Assembly (NCBI RefSeq): GCF_018139145.2
Contig: NC_059482.1
Location: forward strand, 6,274,294-6,338,293
Length of the DNA stretch: 64,000 nt
Direction of reading: 5' to 3'
Source: Gymnogyps californianus
Taxonomy: Eukaryota; Chordata; Aves; Accipitriformes; Cathartidae
Shown: positions 38,077 through 50,400 of the stretch, piece by piece
Layout of the letters: every line of letters starts with the position of its first letter
How positions within the stretch are numbered: position 1 is the first letter of the stretch
The notes under the pieces: model-generated
What the model saw: only the letters and a program-made list of their open reading frames with translations
Databases searched by the model: none
What the model was told of the DNA's origin: nothing
Position numbers and translations under genes: made by a program

Positions 38077-41000
38077 GTGCCAGGTCTGTGCGAGTGGAGA
38101 GTACCTACCCCTCCTCCCCCCTCCGAAGGGTATTTATGATTCAGAAATGAAATCCACTCTGTCTTACTAGCGTGTGTAGTAGGAAGTCAGCAATCGTAAA
38201 CCAGCCCTATCTTGGGCTGTTCCCTGTCGTCTGAAGTTCGTTATGCTCTAAAAGCAACGCTGCAGTTCTATCCATTTTTTTAGCCTAAGACTCATCCAGG
38301 AATCCTAAACCATGGTACTTGATAAATGTAAAAAACGTCTGCATAATTGAGTGACTGTTTCATCTTTCTTGTGTTTCAAGATTAAACAACCCTCCTTCCC
38401 CACCAACGCAAACACCATATAACAATTTTCTTAAAAGCCAAGAATTCCAGGAAAACTCAGTTTTTCGGCTGTGTATCCACCCAGCCAGTAAGCTCTGTCT
38501 GTGCAGCTTTTATAAGCAGGTACACATGGATTTCCAGAACAAAACAACCATAAACCGCAGAGACACTGTGATGACACCACAAAACAAGACCTAAATTTAG
38601 ACCCTGGGTAAATGGATGACACTCAGCTCAGTGGCATGGTTTGCATTGGGTTGGAATATTAAAAGTTAACATATGAGAAACATGTAGCTCACTAGTGGTG
38701 TAGCTTTGGGGATTATTAGGGAGGATATTAATTTAAGTAGCTCAGGACTTAATCCAGGGAGGTAATTTAAAAGGAGTTGGGAGCAGAGCGAGCAGGAACC
38801 TAACACTGCTGGAGAAAATGAAGAAACAGCTGGAGAACAGGGCCAGCCTCACATTTATTGTGCACGGCAGCGAGCAGCATCAGGAATAAGTCAGGCAATA
38901 GTCTCCTATTCAGCCTGTGGGATGTATTTCCTACTCCCGAAACCTGTGTTGTGATTGTCACCAAAATGATCGTTCTTGTACAACAGATAATCTCATGGTT
39001 TGGGTGGCAGAAACTTTTACTCTGCTTTGGAAGATAGAAATAGCAGAGTGAAACCAAACTTCACTGCAAAAAAGAAAGGGTTTTGGGGGAGCGGGGATAA
39101 ATTAGTCTCACTTCACTGAAGCAAGTCATGCTACAGAGCTTTACACTATCTGAGGAATGGGCTTGTGCAGGGATAAAATGATGGGAGTATTATCATTCTG
39201 CCTTAAACTCCTGTAAAAGGAAGATTTTGTTTGTAGGAAATTTATGGTGACATATAGGAGTGTTTGTGTGAACAGCAGAAGGAAAAAATGTGTTCTGTAA
39301 TATCCTGACCTTGTGTGCTTCCTAAACTTAGCTTAATTTTCCTGTGACTGAATTTTAATTTGAGTCTATTCCCCCTCCAAATATCTGTTTTATTCTTCTT
39401 CACTTCTGCTTGTTACTGTGTTAACAGTGTTGTGGTGCATTGCAAGAAATGCCTTTTTAAGTAGTCTGTCTGCGAAGGACCATGTCCAAAAGAACAGTGC
39501 CAGTGATACGCAGAGCATAAAAATGCTGTGGAGGTTGATGTACATATATAAAGAGAGGAAAAGGGAAGTGGAGCAAAAAGTTTTGAACTGCGGTCAGTTA
39601 CGAGAACTGACTCTGTAATGCTTTTTGAAGCTCTTTGCATCTGTATCTTCTTTGATTTGCTGTAATGAGTAATGTACTTGTAACAGATTATTTCATCTCC
39701 CAGGGGACAGCCTGACCCTTATCACATCTCCTTGTTGTAGGCGTAAGTAGCCATGGGGGAGGCAAATTGTGTTTCGCCCTTCCCCAAAGGGAGTGTGCAG
39801 GGATGGAGTCCGGCAGACTGCAAAAAGTCCTGCAAAATTAATTTACCGGCTCTCTACGTGGCTGTTGAGGATTTCATCTCTGCTAGATGGCTGTAGATGC
39901 TGCACCTTGCATGTAGCCTGGGCTGGGAAGAGCGGCATGGCTGGAGGCTGAGCTCCGTCCGTGCAGGGTGAAGCAGGGCATTGTTACCTATAGTGCTTTT
40001 AATGTACTGGATTAAAGTCGACCCATAGGTACTTTGTTGAAATATGTACATGTTTATTACTAAATCCTTATGTCTATTTTGCACCTCTTTTCCCCTTGAT
40101 TTAAATGTCCTGATGAATATTTATTATGTCCAATTAAACTTCAGTAGCATCTTTGGTTGTCTGAAATAAAATCTTTATTATTTACATATCCTTATTTACA
40201 TATGCAGCTTTATTATTAAAGCACACATGCAACTTTTAAAGTAAAGACAAAATCTTTGACTAGAAGGGTGCTTAAATGCAAGTGTTTACACTGCTAATAT
40301 CTGCCAGAGAAAGTATAGAACGGAAACTTATGTCTATAAACTGGCATGTTCAGGAAAAGACTTATTCCTAATGTCCTATTGCTATTCTCTTTCCCTCATG
40401 ATGAATTTAAAATATAGAAGGTTGGCACGTGGAAAAAAAATGTGAATTTCTGCGTCTGATCTAGATCTACGCAGTGAATATCTAAGAAGCATGCAATTCA
40501 TCAGGAGTTCTCAGACTAAAGTTCCTATAGCACATGGCTTGTAGGGAACAGTGATTTACAATTCCCTGTGAAAGCTTTTCTGGGCTGAAAAGCTAATAGA
40601 TGATGTTGCTATTTAAGTGCTAAGAGAATGTTTTCAGCCCTCAAAGGTTAGGATCAAATAAAAAGTTGTGTTCTATGGAACACACAAGAGAGAGGTTATA
40701 TCCTGAACTGATGTGTCCCTGTTATTTATCTGTTTGAATTCATTGAAAAAATAAATGTTTTCACCAGGGAAATATTTTATTTCAGTATGAAGAGTCACTA
40801 AGCATATACGTCTGCCTTGGAACAAAATTAGCTGTGATATTAAACTCATGTTCAAAGGTATATTGGCAAACATTCATGTGGAGTCCAAAAACATTCGTTA
40901 CTCTTCTTTGATTCTACAAAGCTGACATAGGTTTTGCGTATTAATACGCACACAGCTACCTGGTGAATGAGATGGATTTAAGGCCTTAGAGATGTTGACA

Positions 41001-44000
41001 ATTCCTTGAGGACTTTTGGAGCCTGTCTTGATATGGGGGTCTAAAGTACAATTTATAAATTCTGGTTGAGGTTATGAAGTTGCCGTTATGAAAAGTGGTA
41101 GCATCTTGGATTGCTGCAGATAGTGAATCCATCATTTTCTCACAAAGTCTGTCACATACTCTGGTATAATGACTGTGGAGAGTCACTCATCTTAATGCCT
41201 GGGTTCTGAACGACGAGTCAGGAGAACAGATTTTCTCCCATAACTTCAGGAGAGGGAGATAAGATGGTAGTTTCTTGGACAGAAGCAAGGGGATGAAACA
41301 TTTGTTGAAAAAAGTCATGGAGGAACAAGAAACACAGACATAGCTCTGAGGAAGGAAAAGATGATTTCTTAAGAGAAAAACCCAACCTAATGGCAGGACC
41401 TAGAGTAGGCCAGGGAAAGTTGGCAATTTGGGCTGAAAAACTATTTCTGAAAAGAAGCCATGAGACAGCAGAAAAAAATCCTTATCAGCTAATGAGCTCA
41501 GATTCCTGTCCAAGGGATTCTCCAAAGTGCTGAGGAACCTGAGAGAGGGAAATAAATATAAGCATCGTTATTTTTGTTTATGTATCTTTTGACTTCGTAA
41601 GTGACAGGGATATTTTGTAGTTGGACACACATGCAGACATGTAAAGGATCCTTGTGTTTAGAGTCTGCAACTTTCTAATGTTAAAATCCTCTGGCTGGAG
41701 AGGATCCCCCTGATTAATGACCACCCGCAGATGACACTTTGCTTTCTCTCCCAGCAGTGAGTTTATGTTCTTTTTTCACTATTAGTGTAAAGATGACCAC
41801 TTTTTGCCAATGTATCTAGTTTTCTGTCAAGATTGAGGAGCAATTAACCAGACGACAGAGAGCAATGGAGCATGGTTTGGGTTCGCTTTGCTGAGAGCCC
41901 CTCGGTGCAAATTCTTTTTGACAATTGCAAGTCTGGTCTGAACCGTGCCTTTTGCGTCTGAAATAGAAGAGCTTCCTCATGCTTCAGAGGTGTTTGGGTT
42001 TTGTTTCCCACATCTGTCCATGTAACCCAGACTGTGTAGATTTGCATTGTTAGGGTGTGAACTTCCCCAAACTCGAAACCTCTGGAGAAGTGGGGGAGGT
42101 GGGGTGGGGTGAGAGGAGGCAGATGGAGTGTTTGTTCTTTCTTGGGTCCTGTCCCAGCTCTTCTTCTGTTACACCATGGTATCTTGTCCAAACATTTTAA
42201 ATGAAGAAGCTACCATTTTCCTGGGGTAAACAGTGTGCAGACTCTACTGCCTGCCTCTCTGCTTCTGCTCAGTCAGATCCCACTTTGCTCCTTAGCCTTA
42301 TGGTCCAGATGGCAATTTTCAGACTGAATTTATATTTTGTAAAGTAATAAAGGGTCAGGCCCTCCATTCCTGCTTACCCATGCATTTCAGGATGGGAAAG
42401 GATTTGTGAGGATGGGCTTTGCTGCCTTTCCAGCCCCTGTCCTGTGCAGAGGGATGCATGGACAGGAGAGCTTTGCCTCACCTTGCTGCACATCTACAGC
42501 TCACCCAGGGCACTTGTCTGCCCGTGTCCTGCTGGCACCGGGGCCAAGCATAGCTCCGGCTCTGTATCAGCTGCTGTGAGAAATGTCTTGCTGAAACTGC
42601 TCGCTGGCCATTGAGGGTTGGCTGATGGGCAGAGGTAGTTTGCCAGGGTATGGGTCAGTGATGCTGCTGTGCTCGGAGATCCTGGAGTAATTTTGCTAAC
42701 GGAGGCTGGATTGTGTCCATCTGTGCCCACGTGTCCCCCAGGACCGCATGTGCTGGGTGGTGTATGTGCAAAAGTGGAATTGTTCATGGAGCAGCATAGC
42801 CTGAGACTGTGCTGAGCCAGGGAAAGCCTTCGTTACACAAGTAGCTTCATTTTGTCGCATTGGAGCCACTGTTCCTTTTCTTTGCAAGTCGAACCACATT
42901 GAGCCCCAGTGAGAGGACTTCCAATGTGTTTTTGAACTTGAGAAATGACAGAGGCCTCCAGCATAGAGTGTAAAACGTAATTCCTGCCACTTCATTTCTT
43001 TTCAGCAACAGTATAGAGGAAAGCAGAGCTGAACACATAATGCAGAGTCACTTTTTCCTGTCTCTGCAACATATCGCTTTAAAATTAGGTGAGGTGCATT
43101 GATTTGAGAAAGCCAGGAGCAGGGGCCAGAGGAGGTGGAAGAAGAGATGCTACTTGCTCTCTTACAGAGCTGTTTACTGACCAGCTATTATTTTTGTCTT
43201 TTGTATTACTGAGAAATTCATACATTGTATTTGCCTTTTGTATACAGCTCTCAACAAGTATCTCTTTGTCAGCCTTACAAAGGGCAATAAACTCTGTGTT
43301 GCAAATAAGCCTCAGTAACTGCTGGACATTAAGACTAATTGTAATGCAGCATATATCCTTGAGGACTATAAACCTATATTAAAAGACAATGGTTGAGAGA
43401 AAAGCTATTGAATTGAGATAGTACTCATGTAACCCCATGGGGGCTCAACAGACAACAAGGAGGCCATTGATACAAGCTCTAATACAAAAAGCCACATAGA
43501 CAGAGAGTCATCCAAACCAGTATGGTGTGTGGATGACCACATAGTTCAGTTTAATGCTGCTTTTGTTTTGTTCTCACTTAGAGGCAGACAACTCACACTG
43601 GAACATCAGAATTAGTTCTGTTTAGATTGCTGCAGAGGGAACAAAGGGGCAAACGAGAAAATTAATGGAGCAGTGCCCCCCTCACCTTCTCTTGTTGTGT
43701 ACTAAGGCTTCTGAAATCTGTCCCAGTCCCAGGGTAAATTCTGTAATGCAAGTGAAAGAAAGCAGGCTATTGTCTTTTTTCTTTTTTCTAAAAGACTGAG
43801 CAATGTTGAAGTTTCTTTTGCTATTTCTATCTCTGTCTCTTTTCCCCCCCCCCCCCTTGCATGTCCTAAATAAGTTCAGGTCTGATACTATAAGCGATCT
43901 TCTGAAACTACCATCTGAGTTTTCAGTTAGGACATTAAAATGTAAGCAGTCGGTGTTTAAAATGCATTGCCACTGAGGGCAGAACTGGATCAGAAGTTGG

Positions 44001-44549
44001 GAGCGATTTCAGATTGAGGAATCCTGGTCTTGGCTCTCATCTCTTGAAGTGGTTGTATCTTGGGTTTGGGTGCATCTTTGTACCCCAATACTGTATTAGT
44101 CACTGAATGAGTTGCACTAAAAATCGCTTCCGTCTCTGGAGTGATAATTTTTCTCCTTTGTATGGCTATAATTTCTTGGATTGTAACCTGCGTGTCTGTG
44201 TGCAGAAAGCCAGTTTTTTTACTGAGACCACTCTGAGATACAGGTGATTCTTAGTTATGTGTTTATCTCTGCCTTTTTTCCAATATAAGGAACAAAAGCA
44301 TCCCTGTAATTTAAAGATGACCAAACCTGTAGTTAGAGCCTACTTGATATACTAATTAATGATAAACTCCACCCAGAATAATCCCAATCTATTGCTTTGC
44401 TAGCTTTTTCAGGAAGGCCAAGGAAGGATTCATGAACATTTGATCCGTAAGCAGGAAAAGAGCAAGGAACTACCTTCCTTTTGTCTTTTCATTGTTTTAA
44501 TTACAGATAACATCCTCTGCTAAATATTTGGTTTATTTTGTTTTCCTAG
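38077..44549. other. Non-coding sequence, no gene recognised
   Basis: Frames are short. A run of 13 C lies at 43844-43856. The stretch 42400-42900 is modestly GC-richer, with a 97-codon minus-strand frame at 42494-42787 that has no splice support. An additional strong acceptor (TTTTAATTACAG) ends at 44505 but leads only to a short segment without a good donor. Confidence 0.5.
43844..43856. repeat. Poly-C homopolymer (13)
   Basis: Thirteen C follow TCTCTTTT. It may lie at the end of a longer pyrimidine tract beginning near 43810. Confidence 0.9.
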
Positions 44550-44637
44550 GTCTCACCTCTGAATCACTCAGGAATCCTTTTAAATTGCATGTAAACTTCC
44601 CGCTTCTGAGAACGCCACCTCAGCCTGTCCCTGGGAT
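44550..44637 (+). other. Weak candidate exon (88 nt)
   Basis: TTATTTTGTTTTCCTAG ends at 44549 and is an excellent acceptor. The open frame begins in phase 1 with LTSESLRNPFKLHVNFPLL and continues with a proline-rich RTPPQPVPG. A donor GGGAT|GTATGT at 44638 is acceptable. If the donor is ignored, the same frame runs to a stop at 44774-44776 through a hydrophobic, leucine-rich stretch. I recognise no domain. The entry phase is compatible with the exits of the 5087, 31783 and 38002 candidates. Confidence 0.2.
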
Positions 44638-45395
44638 GTATGTTTTCCCTCTTCTCCATGTGCTATATGTGCTTTTCCCCACCCCGATGGCTGAGGAAGT
44701 TTTGTCCATTTGGTTGCATGCTGTCCTGCTGTTGGAGACCTATGTTTTGTTTAAATATTTTCCATTTCTCCAGTAAGTCTCCCATCTCTGAACTCTTCTT
44801 ATGGATCAACGTGTGCCGGTGGCATCTTCCTGGCTTCATTAGAAATGCAATATTAGCTGCACTGAGAATGAAAACTCTTCATGGTTACCACTTCTGCTAA
44901 ATGGGACCCATCTTTGCTTGAAGTCAATAAGGCTGCGTCTACAGCAGTAAGCGAAGCAGGACTGAGAGACTAGTTGTACGTGTTCTTAAAAACGGCATCC
45001 TGCAGTTTCACTGCACTGAAAACAGCTTTCAAAAGTTTGAGCTTTATTTTTATTTAATTTCAGACATGGGATGGGAATTGTTCTCATTATTGGTGACCTA
45101 TAACTAACCCTTATCTGTTAATGCATTTCAAGCAGGTGAGATACAGATATGCTCCCTTACCCTGGCAGTACTGCTATTTTGGATTTTGCCCCCAAAAGGG
45201 AGCTCACCATGAGAAGCTAACTGTGGTAGAAATGAAACTATGCAAGTGGCATTTACAAATACACCAATAACTTTGATTTTCAACGTTACACACTTGAAAC
45301 GGTCGGGAGTTCAGCAGCTTGTAGTGTCTGTTCAGGAACACGTTTCCTCCCATGGCCTGCGTGCAAAAGAAAACAACCACCTTTTTGTGCTTGTT

Positions 45396-45396
<1 letters not shown>
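44638..45396. other. Non-coding sequence with possible old repeat edge
   Basis: GGCTGCGTCTACAGCAG at 44930-44946 resembles the end of the 'ggctgcgtctacac' type of old archosaur/turtle element, but the remainder cannot be followed. No gene is recognised. Confidence 0.35.

Positions 45397-45427
<31 letters not shown>
45397..45427. repeat. Poly-C homopolymer (31)
   Basis: Thirty-one uninterrupted C run from TTGTTT to AAGAGAATAG. It is the longest homopolymer in the window. Runs of this length are unstable in replication and often mis-sized by sequencing. On the opposite strand it is a G-run able to form a G-quadruplex. Frames crossing it read as poly-proline or poly-glycine and are artefacts. 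Confidence 0.95.
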
Positions 45428-45429
<2 letters not shown>

Positions 45430-45539
45430 GAGAATAGACAGTTTTGTACAAAGCCTGAGGATGGGATTTGAGAGGTTTAGGCACGGTGCCTGGCTGGGCT
45501 CTATACTTGCTCTGTCCCCTGGGCAGATGATTCCCACCT

Positions 45540-45835
45540 AGCCGTGCCCGTAATGCTGCTCAGCGTAACAAGTCAGAGACGGAGCCGCAGCCCTGTGGCA
45601 CGGGCTCTGCCGCCTGCCTGATGATCTCCCCTCTGGCCTGGGCAGGGCAGCCATGTCCAGCCTTCCTCCTCCTCTCCTCCCTGGCTGTTGGCAGCCGTGG
45701 TGGGGCCCAGGGCCAGCTGGCACCCACCCAAACCTCAGCACAAGGCCAGCACGATGGAGATAAGCGAGATCCGGCGCTTGAGCCCGTTTGCTGGCCCAGA
45801 GCTGGAGGTGTCTGTGTCCTCCCCTCAGTTTGTAA
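45540..45835. other. GC-rich islet, possible CpG-containing regulatory DNA
   Basis: This 300-bp patch is clearly GC-richer than its surroundings, with scattered CpG (GCCGTGCCCG, GACGGAGCCGCAG, GAGATCCGGCG). Long open frames cross it on both strands, as expected when stops are rare in GC-rich DNA. A good acceptor-like CCTCCCCTCAG ends at 45829. I see no TATA box, initiator or exon that would make it a promoter with confidence. Confidence 0.35.
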
Positions 45836-46280
45836 CATAGGGAAGGTCGTAGGTCTTTTTTCTCAGTTTTTGTTGTCTCATCTATTTAGATTTAAAATTG
45901 TCAAGGCCTTTTTAAGTACAGTTGCTACCACAGTGAGTGTCTACCCACTGCCCCAGGACAGATAAATACACTACTTCAAGTAGGCTTGCTCAAGTCCCAT
46001 GCAGGGCCATGTTTTTCTCACTCTTTCCTAGTACCTTTTCTCTATTGCCAGATGCCTCTCTCAGACTTTTCTGCAGACTGTTCTTTTTAACTTCCCCCAA
46101 ACGTGATTTTATTCCTTCTTTCATATGATGATTTTTGCCTGATCCCAGTTTCTCAGCAATGTCTGCCTGGCATCTCCATCTGCTTTTGTCCTGTGAAGGA
46201 ATCTGCTCTAAAGAAACACCCTAAGTGGGAGTTATACTTTTATAGGAGCCAATATTTTACCCAGTGAATTAGTCCTAGTG
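45836..46280. other. Non-coding sequence, no gene recognised
   Basis: Pyrimidine-rich in parts (45990-46130) and AT-rich elsewhere. No splice-bounded frame or repeat is recognised. Confidence 0.45.
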
Positions 46281-46345
46281 GAATGAATGGGACTATTTGC
46301 ATTCTTAACATTAGGCACACTGAAGTCCTTCACTAAATCAGGTCT
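46281..46345. mobile_element. Half-copy of ancient palindromic repeat
   Basis: GGAATGAATGGGACTATTTG is followed by CATTCTTAACATTAGGCACA and then GTCCTTCACTAAATCAGG. The order matches the right half of the palindromic family also seen at 5636-5745 ('gggactactcatgtgcttaaa... aagtgctttgctggatcagg' from memory). It is short and diverged, with no coding content. Confidence 0.5.
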
Positions 46346-47220
46346 AATGTGCACATTGAACTTCCCCTGACTTAGTAGAAATTCTGCAGTCAAAAAAACC
46401 TGCAATTTAAAGTCACCATGTGAAAACCTGGGTTTGTTGTGGCCAGTGCCAAAGCTGTCTGTGACATCTGTGGAACTGGGATGTCACCTCAGCTGTTAAA
46501 CCCTCAGACAAATACCCCAAGAACACAAAACCTGCAGTCAGGAGTCTTCTAGCAAATGAACCCTGTCTTGTGTCAAAGGATTAGGTATTACAAGAGTTAA
46601 CCTAAAAATTTAAACACGGTAATTCCGTATGAATCTCACTGCCTTCTTTTTCCTGTTTAAATAAATTTGTTTCTTTTTAAACTGACTTCAAGAAAGAGTA
46701 AGAAAAAAAAATCCTCCTATTTGTTAAATTAGCCTAAAGCAAACAAACTAAAACTTCTTGATGTTGTCCACCGTAATTCATTATTCTGGTGCAGTACTCT
46801 CTTCTTTTTTTTTTTTTTTTTTTTCCTTTCCATTGCCTGAATAATGTTCTTTGAAGACTACATCATCAATAAACCACTCTGGTGAGGTTTAGAGGGCCTA
46901 GAATAATGAATAACAATTAGGGGCATTTAAAAGGTAATATTTTTTCCTGCAATTTGGGAATTGATTTATGAAGTTGAGGATCCTCCAATTTCATCAAATA
47001 AATGGTTTCTTAAACCAATTCTTCTTACCGTCATGGTAACACCTTTAGATCTGGCACAGTTAGCGAGCTTTCTTGCCAACTTATTGTTTTTGATGCAAAT
47101 GAAGCATCTCTCAACTTGCACAATTCACAGAGTTCTTGTCTAAAAACATAAGTTTTCTACAGCCCGGTTAAACTAGTGCAATATCAGTTTTACAGTGAAA
47201 ACCATCCTGTTGAGCTTCAT
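46346..47220. other. Non-coding sequence with poly-T tract
   Basis: A run of 20 T at 46805-46824 is the main feature. Wording such as GAATAATGAATAACAATTAG near 46900 could belong to a regulatory element, but nothing firm is seen. Confidence 0.4.
46805..46824. repeat. Poly-T homopolymer (20)
   Basis: Twenty T follow CTTC. It could be the decayed poly-A tail of a minus-strand retroposed sequence, but no element is recognisable next to it. Confidence 0.9.
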
Positions 47221-47480
47221 CTGTGTGATGTTATGTTTATTTTTAAAATTAAAGCCATGAATATTTTTCCTCATGACATTTCTTGAAAATGTGTTGGAAT
47301 TTAAAGGCCTGATGAGCACAAATGGAGCTGTGTCGTTAGCTTAGATAAGCGAGTAAAAGGTCAAAGTCCTGCTTAGCAGCTTGGAGGAACAGATCATAAT
47401 GCCAAAACCAGTCAGTGAAATCAATAAGCGAATGTGTAAAACATATGGAACAAACTAGAGAGTTTGGAGTGAGGGGTAGG
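47221..47480. promoter_or_regulatory. Possible conserved non-coding element (composition only)
   Basis: The block combines TCATGACATTTC, AAAGGCCTGATGAG, TAGCTTAGATAAG, AAAGGTCAAAG and CAATAAGCGAA without low-complexity or repeat sequence. AGATAA (GATA-type) and AAAGGTCAAAG (nuclear-receptor half-site-like) are recognisable motif words. This texture is typical of vertebrate conserved enhancers, but conservation itself cannot be seen in one sequence. Confidence 0.2.
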
Positions 47481-50400
47481 ATTTTCATAATCACCCCAGT
47501 GACAAGGAAGTGTCCACGTCCTTAAAAATAGCTATCGAGAAACCCAACCTGTACAGTCACCGAATCTCACGATGCCTAACTGACCTTCATCTCCAGCTCA
47601 GTGCCAGCGAGCTTTCTGATTCACCTTTAAACACCCAGCCCCTGGGACATTTCCAGTATCTTGCTGGTGGGTCTCCTAATGGAATTAAACTATAATACCT
47701 TGCACTCTGCTAGGGATGAATGTATGGATAAAAAGATGCTGAGGCAATAGTCTTTTCACAGATCCTTAACCCTCTTTGGAAGTACAAGCCAGAATAATAA
47801 TTTTCTGGAGGCCCTACGTAGAGCAAAACCCCAAGGCAGAGTATGTAAAATTTTGAAAAGCATGAGAATTTCCTTGTCAGCTTCAAAAAGGGTAAACAGT
47901 GCAACTTGCAGCAAACAAATATTTAATGCAACCAAAAATCGTGCTAATAGTATGGTGCAAATAATATTTGAAAAATGGGAATTAACTTGCAAATAAAATC
48001 TATTTCTTCTACAGACTTCCCCTCTTGTGTTGGGTGATGTATTGAACAGTAACACTTGTACTTAACATCACACCTCGGATGTTCTTCCAGAGGGGATTTC
48101 TCAGCCTAAGTAGTGTGTGTGTAATGCAGAGGAGGGAGGAGGAGGAAGGATGATCCTGGAATTTCCCAGAATTCAAGAGTGGGGACAGCTTCTCCCAAAA
48201 TTCTTTCAGCAAACACATGCTTGGGGATCACCTCGTGTAGTGTTGTTCCCAGCCTTGGGCTAATAGCTGACTGCTCCTCTGCGTCCAACGTAGAAGAGCA
48301 TGAAAAGCGTCACCTCTAAACCTCTGCCGGGCTCTGAGTGTGGATGTCCAGGTCTTTTCTCCATAATGCTGACTAATACAAGGATTTGCAAGACTTCACA
48401 TACTTCCTTTCCTGTTCTTTTTTTTTTTTAATTGAGCGAAAACGTCAGCTTAAAGTTAGGTATTCACTGCGTTATGTTAGCTCTGTCCCAGCTACTGGGA
48501 CAACTCAGCAGCTCCTGAAGCAGTCGCTCCCCTGCTGTTGCTGTACGCAATGGGTTAGGGAAGCCAGTGTTAATTCATTTTGCAGGCTGTATTTGGTGGC
48601 AATTTGATAGCCGCTGCAAGAATCCTTTGACTCATTCCGGTGGTGGGTGTAGAATAGATGGCTGGTCAGAGGGTGAAACACAGACGGGGGTTCTGCCTTG
48701 CCTTTTTGAGGGTTTAGGTATACCTTGACCAGGCTGAACTGAAAGGGGTGGCTCCCACCTTTCTGCTCAGTAGGATACAAGGAACTACTCCCAGAAATTT
48801 GATGGCAAGCATAAAAGCAATAGAAAATAGAAACATTTTTTACCCAGTCAGGACTCTGTCAGTGTGTCTCGTAGAAAGCCGGACAAAAGTTTGGAGATGC
48901 CCAGTAGGAGAGACGTGTGCAGAATCATTAAATCAGATTTTTCAGTGTGGCACTAGATAGGTGGTCTGGAGAGTAAATAACTTCGTGCTGGCTCAGACTG
49001 TTTTCACACATTCAAGGGTGTATTTTCAGAAAGAGGAAAAAAATTAGCTTAAAACAGTTAGTTCTTTTAATTTAGGAGATCTTTCCAAATGCTGTCGCAT
49101 AGAGAAATGGTATGGATATCACAGTATTTATGAATCAACAACTTTTATGGAGCTTAAAGATGAAAAACAATTTCTTTTTGCTACTTCTAAAGTATACAGT
49201 TTGAAAAGCAAAAGGTTTATGTTTTCCCCGCTGCAATTCTGTAGGCTGAATATCTGTCACTCCTTTTCATGAGATCAGCCTGGAGCTACTAAACCCTAAT
49301 TCCCTCAACAGACAACAGCCACAGTGCCAGGGAGGGATTGCCTGGGCTGTAGCTTCCAGAAACATGTGAATCACCCCAGCACTGTGCAGCTTTTTGTGCT
49401 TCTCTTGCAATTTCAGCAGGAAAATAAAAGTAATTAGAAAGCTCCATTTGGCACCAATGCTGCTAGTTTGAAAGTGACCTGCTAAGCTGCAAACCATTTT
49501 CCCTCTCTCCTTTCTTCTGCACCCCACTCACAATCTAAATCTAAAATCTGGTCATCACTAACACGGTGCTGTTTGGAACTGAGCTGCTGCAGTTCATGCA
49601 CATTCCTGTTATGTTTAGAAACTGTTGATAAAAGATCTCGAAATATTTATGTTGGACATCTCTATGTGTGTCAATACTGCCATGTCCTCGCTGTTGCCAA
49701 ATTCTGTCTCTCTCTATTATTTTGATATATGGTGGGTTATTGTAGAGCACTTGCTTCTGTACTCCTTCAAATGCTTGAGTTATTCCATAGTTCCTCTCTG
49801 AGAGCCATTTGCTGCAGCTGTGACATTACTCATGGTTATCCCTTAACCTAATTAGTTCGGTTTATTTACTCTGGGAGAAGGGAAGCACAGAACAGAGAGC
49901 GTATTGTGATACGGCCCATACTGCAAACTGTGCAGCAGAGGTAGGCCAGAAGAGTTTTCATGAATCTGATTTGAGAGGTCTTTGCTGCTGGAAGAGGGTG
50001 GGTATTTTAGCTGCTGGTCCAACAGCTAGTTGATATAAATGGAGCCGCTGGGAGAGACAGAAAAAGATGAACTAGCTGACTCAATGTTTGACTGATTGGC
50101 CAACATAATGAAAGTTTTGCAATCCTTTCTAAGCAGGAGTAATATGATAGCAAAGGAACACTAGGGGATCCATTAGATTTGCATACTAATAATCCATCAC
50201 AGTGATGAAATTAATTCAGTTGCATCTTATCGCATACTCTGTATGATGCAAGAGCGGTAAAAATGCATCTAAAATATGGATTCCTCAACATTTCAAGGAA
50301 ATTATATGTAGTAGGTATGCAAAGCAGATGAATATAGAAGTGATTGTTTAAACAGTAAAAAATGGAAAGATGTCTTTCCTAAAAAGAAGGAATAATTTGA

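Noticed and set aside
45560..45965. Overlapping long frames on both strands in the GC-rich islet
   Set aside because: Stops are rare in GC-rich DNA, so open frames on both strands are expected. No domain is recognised.
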